DNA from: Pirellulaceae bacterium
GTDB taxonomy: Bacteria > Planctomycetota > Planctomycetia > Pirellulales > Pirellulaceae
Direction: 5' to 3'
NCBI GenBank assembly: GCA_019636385.1
Contig: JAHBXT010000002.1
Coordinates: forward strand, 1,054,001 to 1,118,000
Length of the DNA: 64,000 nt
Of this stretch, positions 15,001 through 22,006 are shown piece after piece (positions within the stretch are counted from its first letter, which is position 1; each line of letters opens with the position of its first letter). Both the position numbers and the translations under genes were made by a program. The notes beneath the pieces are model-generated. The model did no database searches. It saw only the letters and a program-made list of their open reading frames with translations, and had not been told where the DNA came from.

Positions 15001-18000
15001 CTGGAGATCGCGCCGTCTTCGTCATGAAGCAGACGCCCGCAGGGGCGTTGGCGTGGGTTCGTAAGATCAACCAATCTTCGGGGACTCCAAACGATGAAGG
15101 GCTCGCCATCGATGTGGATGCAAATGGAAATGTGTATGTCACCGGTTACTTCCAAAACACTGTCTCAATGATGGGAACTACGCTGACAAGCGCAGGAAGT
15201 GACGACGTGTTTGTCATCAAGTTCGATACTCACGGCACTCTCGCATGGGCAAAGCGAATGGGTGGCACAGGTAGTGATCTGGGAAGAGGAGTCTCAGTTG
15301 ATCCATTCGGAAATGTCTGGGTTGCAGGCCAGTTCGCAAGCTCAAACTTTGATTCCGGTCCAGGATCGACAACTTTGTCGACTGCGGGGGCGGCGGATAT
15401 ATTTGTCAGTAAACTGGACTCGAATGGAAATCACCTTTGGTCCGGCAGAATCGGAAGTACCGGCAATGACACTAGCTTTTCGATCAGCACGGATAGTTCG
15501 GGCAATGTTCTCGTTACTGGACAATTTCAAGGGTCTAACGTTGACTTTAATCCAGGGGCTGGTAGTTTCCCATTAGACGCGGTTGGTCACGACGGTTTCG
15601 TGCTGAAACTCAGTAGCAGTGGCGAGTTTCAATGGGCTCGACGCATGGGGGGAAGCGGCACAGATTCTGCTTTCGGAGTTACGACGGACGCTGACAATAA
15701 TGTCATCGTTGTAGGTGAATTCCAGCAGACAGCCACCTTTGATACTGGGGTGATTCGCACCGCGAACAACAATGACATTTTCATCGCCAAGTTTAACCCG
15801 GCAGGTAGTCTTTCATGGGTCAGCACGATGGGGGGCACATCACCGTCACAAATCGGCGGGACCGCCAGATCAGCGGCTACCGATTCGGCGGGCAATATTT
15901 GGATTACTGGGAATTTCATCGGCACCGTGGATTTCGATCCCGGAAGCGGCACGATCAACTTGACTTCAAGTGCCTCAAAGTCCGATGGCTTTGTTGTGAA
16001 GCTGGCTTCAAATGATGGGTCTCTATTGCAAGCCGATCAGTTCGGTGGCAGTGATGATGATTTGGGACAATCAATCGCGGTTGATGCCGGGGGCAACGTG
16101 GTCGTTGCGGGTCGGATCAAGGGTATAGCGGACCTTAATCCGGGTTCGGGGACGTATAACCGTACCGCTAACGGATCAGCCTACGATGCGGCGATTCTGC
16201 GCTGGACGGTGGGTACCCCAATTGCCCCCATCCCGGCAGCCAACATTGGCAATGGCGGAATCTATGGAACCGTGTTCGACGACACAAACCTAAGTGGAGA
16301 TTTGGACCCAGGTGAGGACGTTGAAGGATTGCGTGTATTCTTAGACGAAAATGGCGATGGTATATGGCAAGAGTCGGAAAGCAACACGCTGACCGATGGC
16401 AATGGCCAGTACCGCTTTACTGGTCTGACCCTCGGTACATACCAGGTACGAGTCGACAGGAATTATCCTGCCAACAATCGATTTGCAATTTCGCCAGCCG
16501 ACAGCCTGCGAACTGTCAGCCTGGTTAGCAATCAGTTCATCGCAACACAACAGGACTTCAGAAGCCAAATGGCGGTTGGTATCGGTCCCGATCGAATGAT
16601 CACCGAGGATGCTAATGTAGCCGCGCGTACGTTCACGACCGACGTGGGCGATCAATTGACAGGTCCCACATACAAATGGTTTGTAGATGGCTATGAAATC
16701 GGCGGACAAACGGATGACACGTTTGTCCTGAGTGGTCTGGATGGTCAAAACAACCCGATCGGCAGAGGGTACCACGTCAAGGTCGAAGTGACCGGAACTT
16801 ACCTAGGGCAGACACACACGTTTTCAGATTCCGCAATGGTCTTTGTGACCAATGTCGCTCCCACGGGCGGCATGGCCAATAATGGTCCCAAGCCGGAAGG
16901 AACGCCGGTGACCGTGTCGATCGCGGCTACCGATCCTTCCAGTGATGATCAGGCGAGCTTGCGGTATTTTTTCTCGACGGATGTCTTGGCTCGCGACGCA
17001 GCGGTCTATGCCGATGGTAGTCTATCGAGCTCTCAAGAGTTCACCTTTACCGCTGACGAAACCTACACAGTATACGGTCGGGTGATGGACAAGGATGGTG
17101 GCTTTAGCGACTACCAGACAACAGTCATGATCGATAATGCTGCCCCCACGGCTGACGCTGGCGGGCCGTATACGATTACCGCCGGCCAGGGTAGCGTGAC
17201 GCTCGACGCTAGCGGATCGACTGATCCTGGTAACGATCCGCTTTCCTATTTCTGGGATTTGAACAACGATGGTATCTTCGGGGATGTGACGGGTGTTAGC
17301 CCGACGCTTACTTGGGTTCAATTAACCAACTGGGGCATTACGCAACAAGGTACTTATCCGGTTCGCGTGCGAGTCTCCGATGGGCTGCTGAGCGATGATT
17401 CGATGGCGGTTGATCTGGTCGTCGCCAATACCTCGCCAATGGCCAACGCAGGTGGAACCTACACCATCAGCGAAGGGCAGTCGTTGACGCTGGAGGGTGG
17501 ACAGTCCAGCGATGCCGACGGACACCTCTTAAGCTACACTTGGAAGAGCAATGTCACCGTTCTGGGTAGCGGTCAAATCCTGACCCTCAGTTGGGACGAG
17601 TTGGTAGCGTTTGGGTATTCTGATGGTCCCGCCAGTTTACCAATTGAACTTCTGGTTGACGACGGGCTCGGCGGCACGCATTCAACCGACACTACCCTTA
17701 CCATCCTGAATGCCGCTCCCACCGCACAATTCACCGGTCCGACCACAGCCCCGGAAGGCGTTGCAGTCAACTTCGAATTCAGCTCGATCTACGATCCTTC
17801 GCCCGGCGATACTTCGGCTGGCTTCCTGTACAGCATCGATTTAAACGGAAACGGGGATTACTCCGATCCTGGTGATGTGCTGGACAGTCCTAATGCGTCT
17901 CATTGGATCATTTTCCCCGACAACGGCATCTATACCGTCCGGGGACGCATTCGAGACCGTGATGGAGGCGAAACAACCTACGAGCGGATCGTGCAGGTAG

Positions 18001-20144
18001 AAAACGTGGCCCCACGAGGTGATTTAGCCATTGGAATTGCGTCAATTAATGAAGGCAGCACGTTCCAATTTGGACTTGAGTATTTGAATGATGTTCCAGC
18101 CGACCTCGCGTCGCTGATGTTCGAGTTCGATCTCGATGGCGATGGCTTGTACGAGCATGGTCCGGTGTCCACGCCAACCATTCCGGTAACGATCTATACC
18201 AACGGTAGCTATCTGTTACGAGTTCGCGTAAGCGACAAGGATCAGGGCAGCAACGTGTATACACAGGTCGTCACCATTAACAACCAGGTACCGACCGTAC
18301 AGACCTTTGCCACCGCAGGCGGCAGCAACTCGACTGCACAAGGCACTTCGGTCAAGTTCATCGGCACCTTTACCGATCTCGGAGCGGAGGACGACAGCGA
18401 CAAGTGGACCGGGTACGTTTCGATTAAGGATAGTTCAAACGTTGAAGTCGCCCGTACGCCGCTGCGGATAACCCCGGATTCAGTCCATCTGAATCAAGCT
18501 ACTTTTGAGGTTTACTATGTCTTTGCCGAGCTGGGCACTTTTACTGTTCAAGCTTTCGTCACCGATGGTGAGTCCCTGACACCGGGAAGTAGCAACCCAG
18601 TTGCTATCTCAGTTGGTAGTGCTCAAGTTGTAGGGAGCCATGTCTACCACAAAGGATCGAGTTTCGCAGGGGGCGGCAGCAACATAGCCGCCGCGCTGGA
18701 TACCAGCAAACAGCTAGCCAAGGAGGGGGCGACTTCCCAGACACTGGGTTTCAACAACCTGATCAACACATCTCGTGGCATCAATGGTCTGGCTTTTGAT
18801 ATTTCGAATCTGCCGGCAACTGCTTTGACCGCAGCCGATTTTGAGTTTCAGTGGAGCCCACAGGGCGCGTTTAACCAGAGCGCTAATCCGCCGTCAGCCT
18901 GGACAGCGGCTCCCGCTCCATCGGCGATTACAGTTCTGCCGGGTGCGACGCCACGAGTGATCCTCGAGTGGCCTGATGGATCGATCATCAACCGATGGAT
19001 ACGAGTAACCATCAAGGCCAATACCAATACGGGACTGGCCGTGCCGGAAGTCTATTATTTGGGGCATCTTCGCGGTGAGACCAACGGAATTGTCGAGTTC
19101 GGTGTGTACACGGTGTCCTTCGCCGATATCACCCAGATCAAGAACAATGTTTCTATCATTGTCGGTCCGGGTGGCGTGCTCGACATCGACAAGAATGGTG
19201 TGATCGCTTTCGCCGACATCACCGCCATGCGCAATAACGTGGCAGCTCAGCTTACGAATATCATCATTCCTGCTTCAGGCGGTGGTGGCGGAGGCACTGG
19301 AGGCAGTGATAACCAGGAAGGCAGCTTAGTTGGCTACGTTTTTGATGACGGGGCCGCAGCTTTCAGTGGCTTTGCGGCAAGTAGTTTAGCCGACAGTGGC
19401 GAAGATCAAGGCGGATACCATGACGGCCAGGTTGCGCTCAGAATGGCGGCACCTGCGGTTGAAGACACAGTTGCCAATGAAGCCACTAGCCTGATTGTAG
19501 ACGCGGGTCTCCTAGAAGACGCGAGTATTGCTGAAGACTCGAGTATCGCTGAGCACGTAAGTGTTGCTGAGCAGACTACTGAAGTTAAAGAGTCGCGTCT
19601 GCTCAGCAGTTCTGGCGTGGCTGAGATCGGCAGTGATGTTCAAAATGCAACTGCCATTCAATACGCAACAGTTCTCGAAGTTGCGCAGCTCATCGAAGAC
19701 ACTGATATTATTGAAGACGCAAGTGTCAGTGAAGACAGTGCTGCAGTTAAAGACACAGCTAGAATTGAGGATTCAAATCCGACCAAACTGTCCAGCGCTG
19801 GCTCGACGGTATTACCGCCTACACCAATAATCGCTCCTATAGTCGTGATGGCTAATCCGCAGCCTGTTAGCAGTCAGTTGGCCGGATCGTCAATCGCCCA
19901 ACCGTTTGAGTCAACTGGATGTAAGTTCGTAGCCCCCGTTGCCCAACGGGGTACGACGAATTACCGAATCGGCAGTCTAACCGGGGCGAGTTCAACTACC
20001 TCGAATCTATCGGCCCGCGAATGGGTGCTGGGGAATTTGCGACTTAGGCGAGTTCAACCAATCAGCCTTCCAGCGAGCCTCACGCTAACTTCGCCATCAG
20101 TCGAGTCGATCGACAAGTTCTTTGAAGAGCTTTCGGAAGGTTAG
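3..20144 (+). CDS. Giant secreted multi-repeat protein with C-terminal dockerin (5' partial)
   Basis: The reading frame is already open at base 3, with no stop before the first possible start (TTG at 117), so the gene begins outside the window. More than 6,700 residues are visible. Blocks in order: a flagellar-hook IN-like repeat (bases 120-420); RTX GGxGxD calcium-binding repeats (640-790, again 9740-9830); FG-GAP/VCBS repeats with DxNxDGxxD loops (2150-5760 and 12880-13800); two delta-60 beta-propeller blocks (6120-7300 and 10540-11740); ELWxxDGT-type repeats (7500-9080); leucine-rich repeats (10110-10400, 11740-11880); a golvesin-like domain (11960-12440); SdrD-type B domains (14460-14820, 16250-16560); SBBP repeats (14880-16200); PKD-like domains (16600-18290); a dockerin type I pair of FADIT...NN motifs (19100-19250); a glycine linker and an acidic tail. 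These families are extracellular adhesin or scaffold modules. The substrate is unknown. No catalytic domain was recognised. Confidence 0.9.
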   Translation, partial: AIRWNTILHRYEITTRVWNFQQQKWETDALEGPAEIVGLTAGPSNGQLNDNLTFTISADGGTPTVITVTKATAQLNSKFDHLVFQINEAIRIAGLRGKLSARNLDGRLSLTTISRGTTASLTLVAPNSVAINQLGLTETPPDKPATGQKDSFSPQQHYAFYTVFDSENTTYTVIDTRAGDDEVRADPEYLIRGSEWGFDTEDRPQRGKIDLIIRGGDGNDRLFGGAGNDRIEGGAGADVIRGGGGNDQIDGGAGDDWIAGGPSQVMPDRYEFAAGAANNSVSYAALLNEDLSVLRRRDAVTGELLPAASRDVVIRALNLSYGDTGDWYILKTPEAVKQFGSPDVAHQFASVKAAQLIKDAIQIEFTDPETQNPNSPISQRLASFGYVPNSDSGRLLYLFAGYDTDPGVGISIVPVQDFEGVPEYYLIHVVNPNNDALIGSAEVSNPQFMHGVEPYLAELGITFEYINANGVVKSLTEPLSFGGANDLDLLVASIQSKVQQSYLNGKVLFNKFSTQDKRVGFWLSDKSAFVGAPAEIIGSVNLPSDGKVSSTQSFTVSYNGGTAVTVSVTAGDTTNNSRPADLVSVINAKLAATSLATTVRASLLNGKLRLSTNAGGSETSLGIGTGNATFGLTGSTSVSGEAIASINNMLITGLGGPKNAASEDLYFRNGTSAIPESSGTYQLRLLASKLGATVEVSTATDASGHVQTSNPGDLPAAIALGDINGDGYGDFVGATFSSGNDHYARIFFGGPQEPVDPASPNFANQIARNNAVLNRHVLSLKLPAPLSPTGSGPGTFSTITSGDFNADGLWDIVVTVSGGDHAGVYTILGRSDAFLVTGSRSLQAEDTLPIGATLSVKTEEAANWIPLTLTTNTAETSVTLATLLTKLNAAIATAGLSNTIIAEAVSSTGEVRTTAQAGDKIRLRLRSGRSLQLSLNDSISDPMKAVLGFRDEQRNAWTGGILDAQSLDVTRSYDARISLATATGGLVGDAYGSGGQGTADIVAGLVGGTPGIYAGNSLYRSTAVLWSSDFSNAQNQDVDEGIESYTGLWNRTVRRSGGANHSGPAFYFGRNIEGNFDVGTTSGALTTHEIDLTSELDEADANDIELRFAYLLQTESTDVNSIYDKARVILQQRNSSQDPWPTGLTGTVVASNRTGAIHTLIDEGPGAVVSPNANWRLATINLNDYRGKQIRLIFHFDSVDNLANNFEGWYVDNIAFARVARQLTTAQQSLTGYTADSLAGIGDYSGDGRADFALVNNSTIQIFHGGATATPGATITAQNSTFANYSVTSALGDVFGSAHHEFLINSSSGPSFVVEGGSASFSLDLTVGQNAPVGLSSSVKRLPAGRLIALGNVSDVANDSTTANRADLGVQSIEWTDPVSELGPQLKHAIGQVFFGGSNFSLATPDLVIETARSLYDTGTLDVLALGALGDVNGDGKADFGIGDYPGVGQHTHVILGRVSSVNYVSTWNFTESSEIFRVGMAPPLLPGHAGLLSSLQLPNRGTVSIASAAALEGMNANDQLASARNIGDINGDRFPDFFISGATESYILLGPVSLAGVESIRDRADIIVNTGNPSGSHYLGTLASGMGDVNGDEIADLVFVKYVNATTWTLTAIMGSRVLPRELGGITGYNSDPDRLRWYEQNITVSSGFAPTVSMLDWNGILDGSGRPTSEILINRGATSTIHSYDHNTNGTGSLSSAIITFNTSASPNWVLEVLGDVNGDGRSDLRARRSPSASQTAFSSLITGGSTSTTISAGATQNSVIRQLPMGDLDSRLDGYADFAEVIGDGTYDNTVKISFGSQTGISSSRSILINRNGSSVPGQRVTLTPVAGDYDGDGQADLAILESVSTASGTPISGRVYVFSNIRSRVGNTLSLADSDVVIESNASTGIITAISPTGLDLNADGLSDLLIGAAKATGTLGSVRSNAGRVFAIEGERKRTAIPNDGIDVLTNRTVTASGDFLVDRATGQPDTFSRTLADSKSEQWFKFTTLGDGLPGNSFGINAQSSAPISIAPQAAGSMFGDKGIVITDIGANTNDIMTGRLAIQPDGKIVVAGYSTIPSTSRSEIAIARYNIDGTLDSSFGNGGIYKPTIRNSGSADDWTQAVLIQPDGKIVIGASSRIGSGDYDFALVRLLPNGTPDTDFGTAGVRIDPYSSQHDQIFRMTLQADGKILVVGRQSASVSASGTFVVKRYKSDGSDDSSFGSSGKITPAFASDNDFMQVGVGIQSSGEIVIAGRQGTLLAIGRFNSNGTAVAGFGTNGIQTYGSGNSNGQKFINTAAGTLRGLAIQSDGKLVVAGYNWSGVSGQTVTPFLSRYSANGTAESGADFSFSTPTGSIFFADLTIQPDGKLMVTGEDQFNTLRKLFVSRYNSNGSLDNGFGMSGMQAVQIGQHHSSGYGVVMQSDGKIVAAGMAYHDTLPQGDFALVRLNRDGSLDRGALAPDIPLSISSNLPGILEFDLSGIQKLLADNPSTSTVDSLIEDALTKVNLQLSYSSANLNFPSTVSLEPTHRAVIGNILYFVGGPTGWQSLWRTDGTVVGTYQVRQLTGDALVALTTTDELLGIDSDNDGANDKLYFTSHNQIWNLNPSKQAVQTTNLTGVTSLGKLKYLGEKSGQSIVFFTGTEGSYARLWHLDSTVPVAGARKVVSERTPVVDFVRNPNSLEVTPILGERTLFFVADHSNSSSTKRLWSIRLNQVNADFDGDSLAGRVNLNLGNPQNLTAVPSMQSLFFTANDPGNGFPSLYTVNSADTANLNAVSSHSGNALGNLTGVNNRLFFTVAPGNTVWISDGTTTGTQAMLGEKGLPIADGSSLTSLSGTKLIFAASSDSRIGTELLKYDTSVSLGSGSVVSASGSGSSIVVVTSQPHGMQNGDVVSILGATGSGAGNVNRVTAIKNVNVNSFELDLPPGTGSTSTTGGFWSQVNIARYVKDIVPGPTGSTPTNFTEVDGFIYFAVNDLIHGNELWKSDGTSIGTNLVSNIRPDTPSIAGSNPSNFVAVGNLAYFLADDGAGSKLFKSDGNSDGTVRVDRTLGVELVVNVLRDEGDGQITSDDLIGVSNPVAYSERTAKSGTAGAVNATSGVIDDPTVNAMLKTAVRDALLKGHTRMTVRLEQGNRLSASDVPNAQSPTGDSQNNIRLDIAIDLAGAVTRFGVPHDGDDPNMPGATRLTVTPPSENDVVFDLYDAKGGLMKPGVTNVDMRHLDAGTYYARVYRPDAPAATGTARNFTFLVAAPPAGQTRPTFSDPDRDTIRGGDGNDFLIGNADIDRLFGGSGNDVITSDTLTVFTGTTQARLRSTEIRDYQGTLDAAGPNNEIVVQTATADSIGDFKKAQLDRAVFIPDKGLRLVLADAIGITYTNRFDDQPNLARPIHASDLATLTHLDASNRGIRDLTGLENAVNLRSLNLANNILRSMETLRVKTSTDDVDAGAPLGLRRLEYLSLDSNEIVSFAPLGGLGELRGLSADGNWLSSEALALSLSSSETWSDPQQAIQSLSSLEHLSIDKAPSIAVNSIPIFSPFSDTNPSAGKILVQPDGKVLYALHSLSSPHTWTVVRYQKDGALDNSFGTGGIFQLSNLPSLSPMSGLHGIELQADGKILLLGGIRLGSARDALIVRLTTEGKLDSSGNGSTSPFNGTSGYQRVEFNSLDSDYFKSAVQLFNGNVVAIGEAWNSGGYRVAGVEFTSSGVAVGTNFIDSPIATNVAVAKARLHPDGGVIVVGSSYDANFSAASTGRFMTKLLPTPNGLVKDLNFGSQGRVLSDDPTAEDLALDVQIDSQGRIVVVEYHRTLTGGAARTLIARYQSNGLTDSTFGNNGRVEIPGMRPNGYASNQLLIDFADGILVTGRESVDLEPTIVRLDSNGRIDTDFGQSGQFKMPISVGGARPQTSLLRNSDMDLFLGFAAESNNIAGAWLKHTPSGVNSISSISELLKLKSLSLIDQGVSSIAPVSRLVNLEYLNLRNNSVGDVSALAGIALADDDQPGFVGPASATDPHTEFSSSYFTETGSWQGNISNVTAAFHGDYRFAEKSPSQEATASATWTFENLVPDEYEVWVTWLPSKANASNARYVIASSQEGSIGSAMLEGPPIFVNQKLEPGAYSDFQRVDSENRKWQRLAGSVSVMQSAEGSTTGRLTLTLSNVADGLVIADGVQIVRSSAVLSRLKNLDLRGNPLGNDAVNIAIPAMIAQSGRGLQLILDPTTAVPVLNPIAPQLVAANGTTTVQLSLQGVTTQSDQVFDSSNWSHSIVTPPENWSSTSITATVGGVSGPFQRTSQSNWTNFEWQEIPAQGTIFLNGGANWEINARTGDVNGDGRDDLVLPYNSPFGTNEGLVVRTHINHADGSWVYSDQVFGHLNGVIAAGATISSLLVNPRLADVNGDGLADLVFPYDHQRSDGGFNILTIPRLPGGGWAAPVNQQFADGVGLAQFARLGDVTGDGLADLVVPFDFSHDTGSLRVRVFERQANNWKGSVQQLFPVESGLAANSRLADINGDGLADLTFIHQTSTQLLVRHTLRNSNGTWSPMTTVQSIPILPNVTLSPVRVADLNGDGYGDLVVHFIESPVGLRTTIYFGNGNGFSLSATKTLTLGDGPGALNRVLIGDYDGDGRDDLFLPSTGYDGTNLNLRVKRSTTNNSELFLGIHTFTGVPAYSLSDSPIGAMNYSFDIRSFNGGDVTTGLMLKQGANYYVQKNNLAVAKRSKGWSRVAGSNLLASDFELVSGTGNLDFSSSGLPISFGYFTSNASALGTSASFGVDNFSASIIQSNVAGSALFTATTDHPIVNGYGLSLEVVGDQLIITPSGDFTGNARVTVTAHDGPTGPNDYRGRTSEQSFDVMVVPSVTGRVWFDANGNHLQDAGEAGVPNAIVELFFSVNATAGDGDDVSVAVTTTDALGRYHFLTHATEPYSYVVVRPPIGFTFVDKDVGSDDNIDSDVNNFGVSSAFSFGVPQGIDAGLTGSAPAFGWATSFGSSVNDRDDFVHAVRTDPQGNVYTTGAFDGSNVDLDAGPGVYSLSTNGAGDRAVFVMKQTPAGALAWVRKINQSSGTPNDEGLAIDVDANGNVYVTGYFQNTVSMMGTTLTSAGSDDVFVIKFDTHGTLAWAKRMGGTGSDLGRGVSVDPFGNVWVAGQFASSNFDSGPGSTTLSTAGAADIFVSKLDSNGNHLWSGRIGSTGNDTSFSISTDSSGNVLVTGQFQGSNVDFNPGAGSFPLDAVGHDGFVLKLSSSGEFQWARRMGGSGTDSAFGVTTDADNNVIVVGEFQQTATFDTGVIRTANNNDIFIAKFNPAGSLSWVSTMGGTSPSQIGGTARSAATDSAGNIWITGNFIGTVDFDPGSGTINLTSSASKSDGFVVKLASNDGSLLQADQFGGSDDDLGQSIAVDAGGNVVVAGRIKGIADLNPGSGTYNRTANGSAYDAAILRWTVGTPIAPIPAANIGNGGIYGTVFDDTNLSGDLDPGEDVEGLRVFLDENGDGIWQESESNTLTDGNGQYRFTGLTLGTYQVRVDRNYPANNRFAISPADSLRTVSLVSNQFIATQQDFRSQMAVGIGPDRMITEDANVAARTFTTDVGDQLTGPTYKWFVDGYEIGGQTDDTFVLSGLDGQNNPIGRGYHVKVEVTGTYLGQTHTFSDSAMVFVTNVAPTGGMANNGPKPEGTPVTVSIAATDPSSDDQASLRYFFSTDVLARDAAVYADGSLSSSQEFTFTADETYTVYGRVMDKDGGFSDYQTTVMIDNAAPTADAGGPYTITAGQGSVTLDASGSTDPGNDPLSYFWDLNNDGIFGDVTGVSPTLTWVQLTNWGITQQGTYPVRVRVSDGLLSDDSMAVDLVVANTSPMANAGGTYTISEGQSLTLEGGQSSDADGHLLSYTWKSNVTVLGSGQILTLSWDELVAFGYSDGPASLPIELLVDDGLGGTHSTDTTLTILNAAPTAQFTGPTTAPEGVAVNFEFSSIYDPSPGDTSAGFLYSIDLNGNGDYSDPGDVLDSPNASHWIIFPDNGIYTVRGRIRDRDGGETTYERIVQVENVAPRGDLAIGIASINEGSTFQFGLEYLNDVPADLASLMFEFDLDGDGLYEHGPVSTPTIPVTIYTNGSYLLRVRVSDKDQGSNVYTQVVTINNQVPTVQTFATAGGSNSTAQGTSVKFIGTFTDLGAEDDSDKWTGYVSIKDSSNVEVARTPLRITPDSVHLNQATFEVYYVFAELGTFTVQAFVTDGESLTPGSSNPVAISVGSAQVVGSHVYHKGSSFAGGGSNIAAALDTSKQLAKEGATSQTLGFNNLINTSRGINGLAFDISNLPATALTAADFEFQWSPQGAFNQSANPPSAWTAAPAPSAITVLPGATPRVILEWPDGSIINRWIRVTIKANTNTGLAVPEVYYLGHLRGETNGIVEFGVYTVSFADITQIKNNVSIIVGPGGVLDIDKNGVIAFADITAMRNNVAAQLTNIIIPASGGGGGGTGGSDNQEGSLVGYVFDDGAAAFSGFAASSLADSGEDQGGYHDGQVALRMAAPAVEDTVANEATSLIVDAGLLEDASIAEDSSIAEHVSVAEQTTEVKESRLLSSSGVAEIGSDVQNATAIQYATVLEVAQLIEDTDIIEDASVSEDSAAVKDTARIEDSNPTKLSSAGSTVLPPTPIIAPIVVMANPQPVSSQLAGSSIAQPFESTGCKFVAPVAQRGTTNYRIGSLTGASSTTSNLSAREWVLGNLRLRRVQPISLPASLTLTSPSVESIDKFFEELSEG

Positions 20145-20436
20145 TAAATGATAACTGAAGATAGGGCATTTCGGCTAATTGATTCGACATATTACGGGCC
20201 GAGTTGTGGTCGCAATTTCCCCTTGAATCACTCTGGCAAATCGCTCGCTTTGGGCGCTTGCACGACTGCATGTAAATCGTAATGATGAAGCCGGATGCGG
20301 CCGCCCAGGACTGGTGGACATCGCCTAGGAGACGGAAGAAAGAGTGTTTAAACTTCGCGTCGAGGTGGAACATAGGAACTTAGCATCGTGATGGCAGGAG
20401 TTTTCCGATGTCTTTCACACCATTTTTGCGGAGCTT

Positions 20437-21282
20437 ATGACTATGCAACGAGGGTATTCCATTTGTTGGTTGTTGCGTGCAGCGTTCTTCGGAGTTAGTA
20501 GATCCGAGCAGTGCTGCGCTCAAAGCCCGAAAGAGATTGCCAACAGTATCGGTATGAAGCTTGTAATAATCTCCAAGGGGACGTTCAAGTTGGGATCACC
20601 GCCCGGCAAGGAAGGCGTGAACCATGACGAGCGACAGCATGAGGTAACGATCAGCAGAGACTACTACCTCGGTATGTACGAAGTAACTCAGGCGCAATAC
20701 GAAACAATCATGGGGGATAATCCAAGCTATTTCCAAAATGACAATCTGCCTGACGCTCGAAGCGTCGAGGTTACTTCAGACTTTCCAGTAGAAACAGTCT
20801 CTTGGGAGGATGCAGTCGAGTTTTGCAGACGCATATCGGCATTGCCTGCAGAGAGAGCGACTGGGCGAGTGTACCGATTACCGACTGAAGCAGAATGGGA
20901 ATACGCCTGCCGCGCTGGGAGTAAGTTAGCCTACAGTTTTGGGGGGGATGTTAGGGCACTTGGTGATTATGCTTGGTATGACTCAAATAGTAATGATCGA
21001 ACGTATCCCGTTGGACAGAAGAAAGCGAATTCATGGGGTCTCTACGATATGCATGGAAATGTGTGGGAGTGGTGTTCGGATTGGTATGGGGAATATCCGA
21101 ACGGAGCTGTTAGCGACCCTCAAGGTCCGCGTACAGGCTCTTTACGAGTCGACCGAGGCGGCAGTTGGGACTACGGGGCCGCTATGTGCCAATCATCCTT
21201 CCGTGGCAACCTCGACCCGTCGGGTAGCAACTTCAACAATGGGTTCCGCCTCGCTCTTGATGCCCCTGTGAATCCCAGGTAA
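20437..21282 (+). CDS. Secreted FGE-like (SUMF1/EgtB/PvdO family) protein
   Basis: A single FGE-sulfatase-fold domain fills residues ~35-281. Family signatures are visible: NSIGMKLV, YEVTQAQYE, VSWEDAVEFCRR, RLPTEAEWEYACRAG, and MHGNVWEWCSDWYG followed by RGGSWD. True FGEs need a closely spaced Cys pair after RGGS; here only one Cys (AAMC) is present, so sulfatase activation is unlikely and the domain may be a binding or structural fold. The N-terminus is hydrophobic and probably an export signal. GGAG is 3 bases before ATG 20437 but 9 bases before ATG 20443, so the true start may be the second Met. It follows the giant gene on the same strand after 292 bases in which no gene was seen. Confidence 0.85.
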   Translation: MTMQRGYSICWLLRAAFFGVSRSEQCCAQSPKEIANSIGMKLVIISKGTFKLGSPPGKEGVNHDERQHEVTISRDYYLGMYEVTQAQYETIMGDNPSYFQNDNLPDARSVEVTSDFPVETVSWEDAVEFCRRISALPAERATGRVYRLPTEAEWEYACRAGSKLAYSFGGDVRALGDYAWYDSNSNDRTYPVGQKKANSWGLYDMHGNVWEWCSDWYGEYPNGAVSDPQGPRTGSLRVDRGGSWDYGAAMCQSSFRGNLDPSGSNFNNGFRLALDAPVNPR

Positions 21283-22006
21283 GGGATTCCAAAATGCCAT
21301 GGAGTGAGCTTTCTGGCGAAGGGAAATGGGGTCGATCGAGTTTGGTTGTATTTGGTCCCTGACACAGGTCGAACCGTCAGTGTACTAAGGGCATCAAGCC
21401 GAACGACGCAGCCTATACTGAATTCGTAAAAGTTGGAAATTCGGAACACAGGCTCCAATGCGATCGAATTGCATATGGCAATCGTCTTGGCTTGCTCGGA
21501 CGAAATGGGAGAGATAAGTGCGGCGTCTCATATAGTTTCAACCTAACCCAGGCTTTCCGAATTGCGGCTTGGCGAAGTGTTTGGTCAACGAGCGGACCTG
21601 TGAGAGCTAAAAACAAAACTTGGCGTTTTATTGGATTGAATTTGGCGATCGCTTGCGATAATCGGCGGTCACAGGCACCGTTTCCGCTATCCGCAAGTGA
21701 CATTAATTTCCCACGAACGCAGAAAGAACTCTCGCCGGTCAAGCGGAATGCTTGACCGACGAGAGGAGAGTGGCGCTGGGGCTGGCGGTTAGGTACTGAT
21801 TAGTCGCTAAGACAAACGTCCGAAATGTAGATGCGGTCGCCAGATGATGGATCGCAAGCAGGACCACCGCTTTGGCGACGGTAGCTACGGTATGTTGTCA
21901 GCTGCCGCTCGCAGATGCCTGAACGGACAGGACCGACCTACTAGAGATTTGCAAATGAGCCAATTTGCCCAATTCTCAACTGCCACCTATTTTGCTCTGG
22001 ATCAGC
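21283..22006. other. Intergenic stretch between convergent genes
   Basis: About 720 bases between the FGE-like gene (+) and the end of the minus-strand clamp/AAA operon. Short ORFs on both strands have no recognisable family, no good ribosome site and no neighbours supporting them. The only clear structure is the hairpin at 21729-21765. Confidence 0.6.
21729..21765. terminator. Hairpin between convergent genes, possible bidirectional terminator
   Basis: Two 16-base arms (21729-21744 and 21750-21765) pair with a single mismatch around a 5-base loop GGAAT. It lies between two converging transcription units, as expected for a terminator. There is no T-run on either side, so it is not a textbook intrinsic terminator. 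Confidence 0.45.

Noticed and set aside
20437..21282. Call as active formylglycine-generating enzyme
   Set aside because: The close cysteine pair required by FGEs is not present in this or the other FGE-like domains.
21492..21755. 87-aa + strand ORF in the 21.3-22.0 kb gap
   Set aside because: No family features and no ribosome site, and it overlaps the hairpin at 21729-21765.
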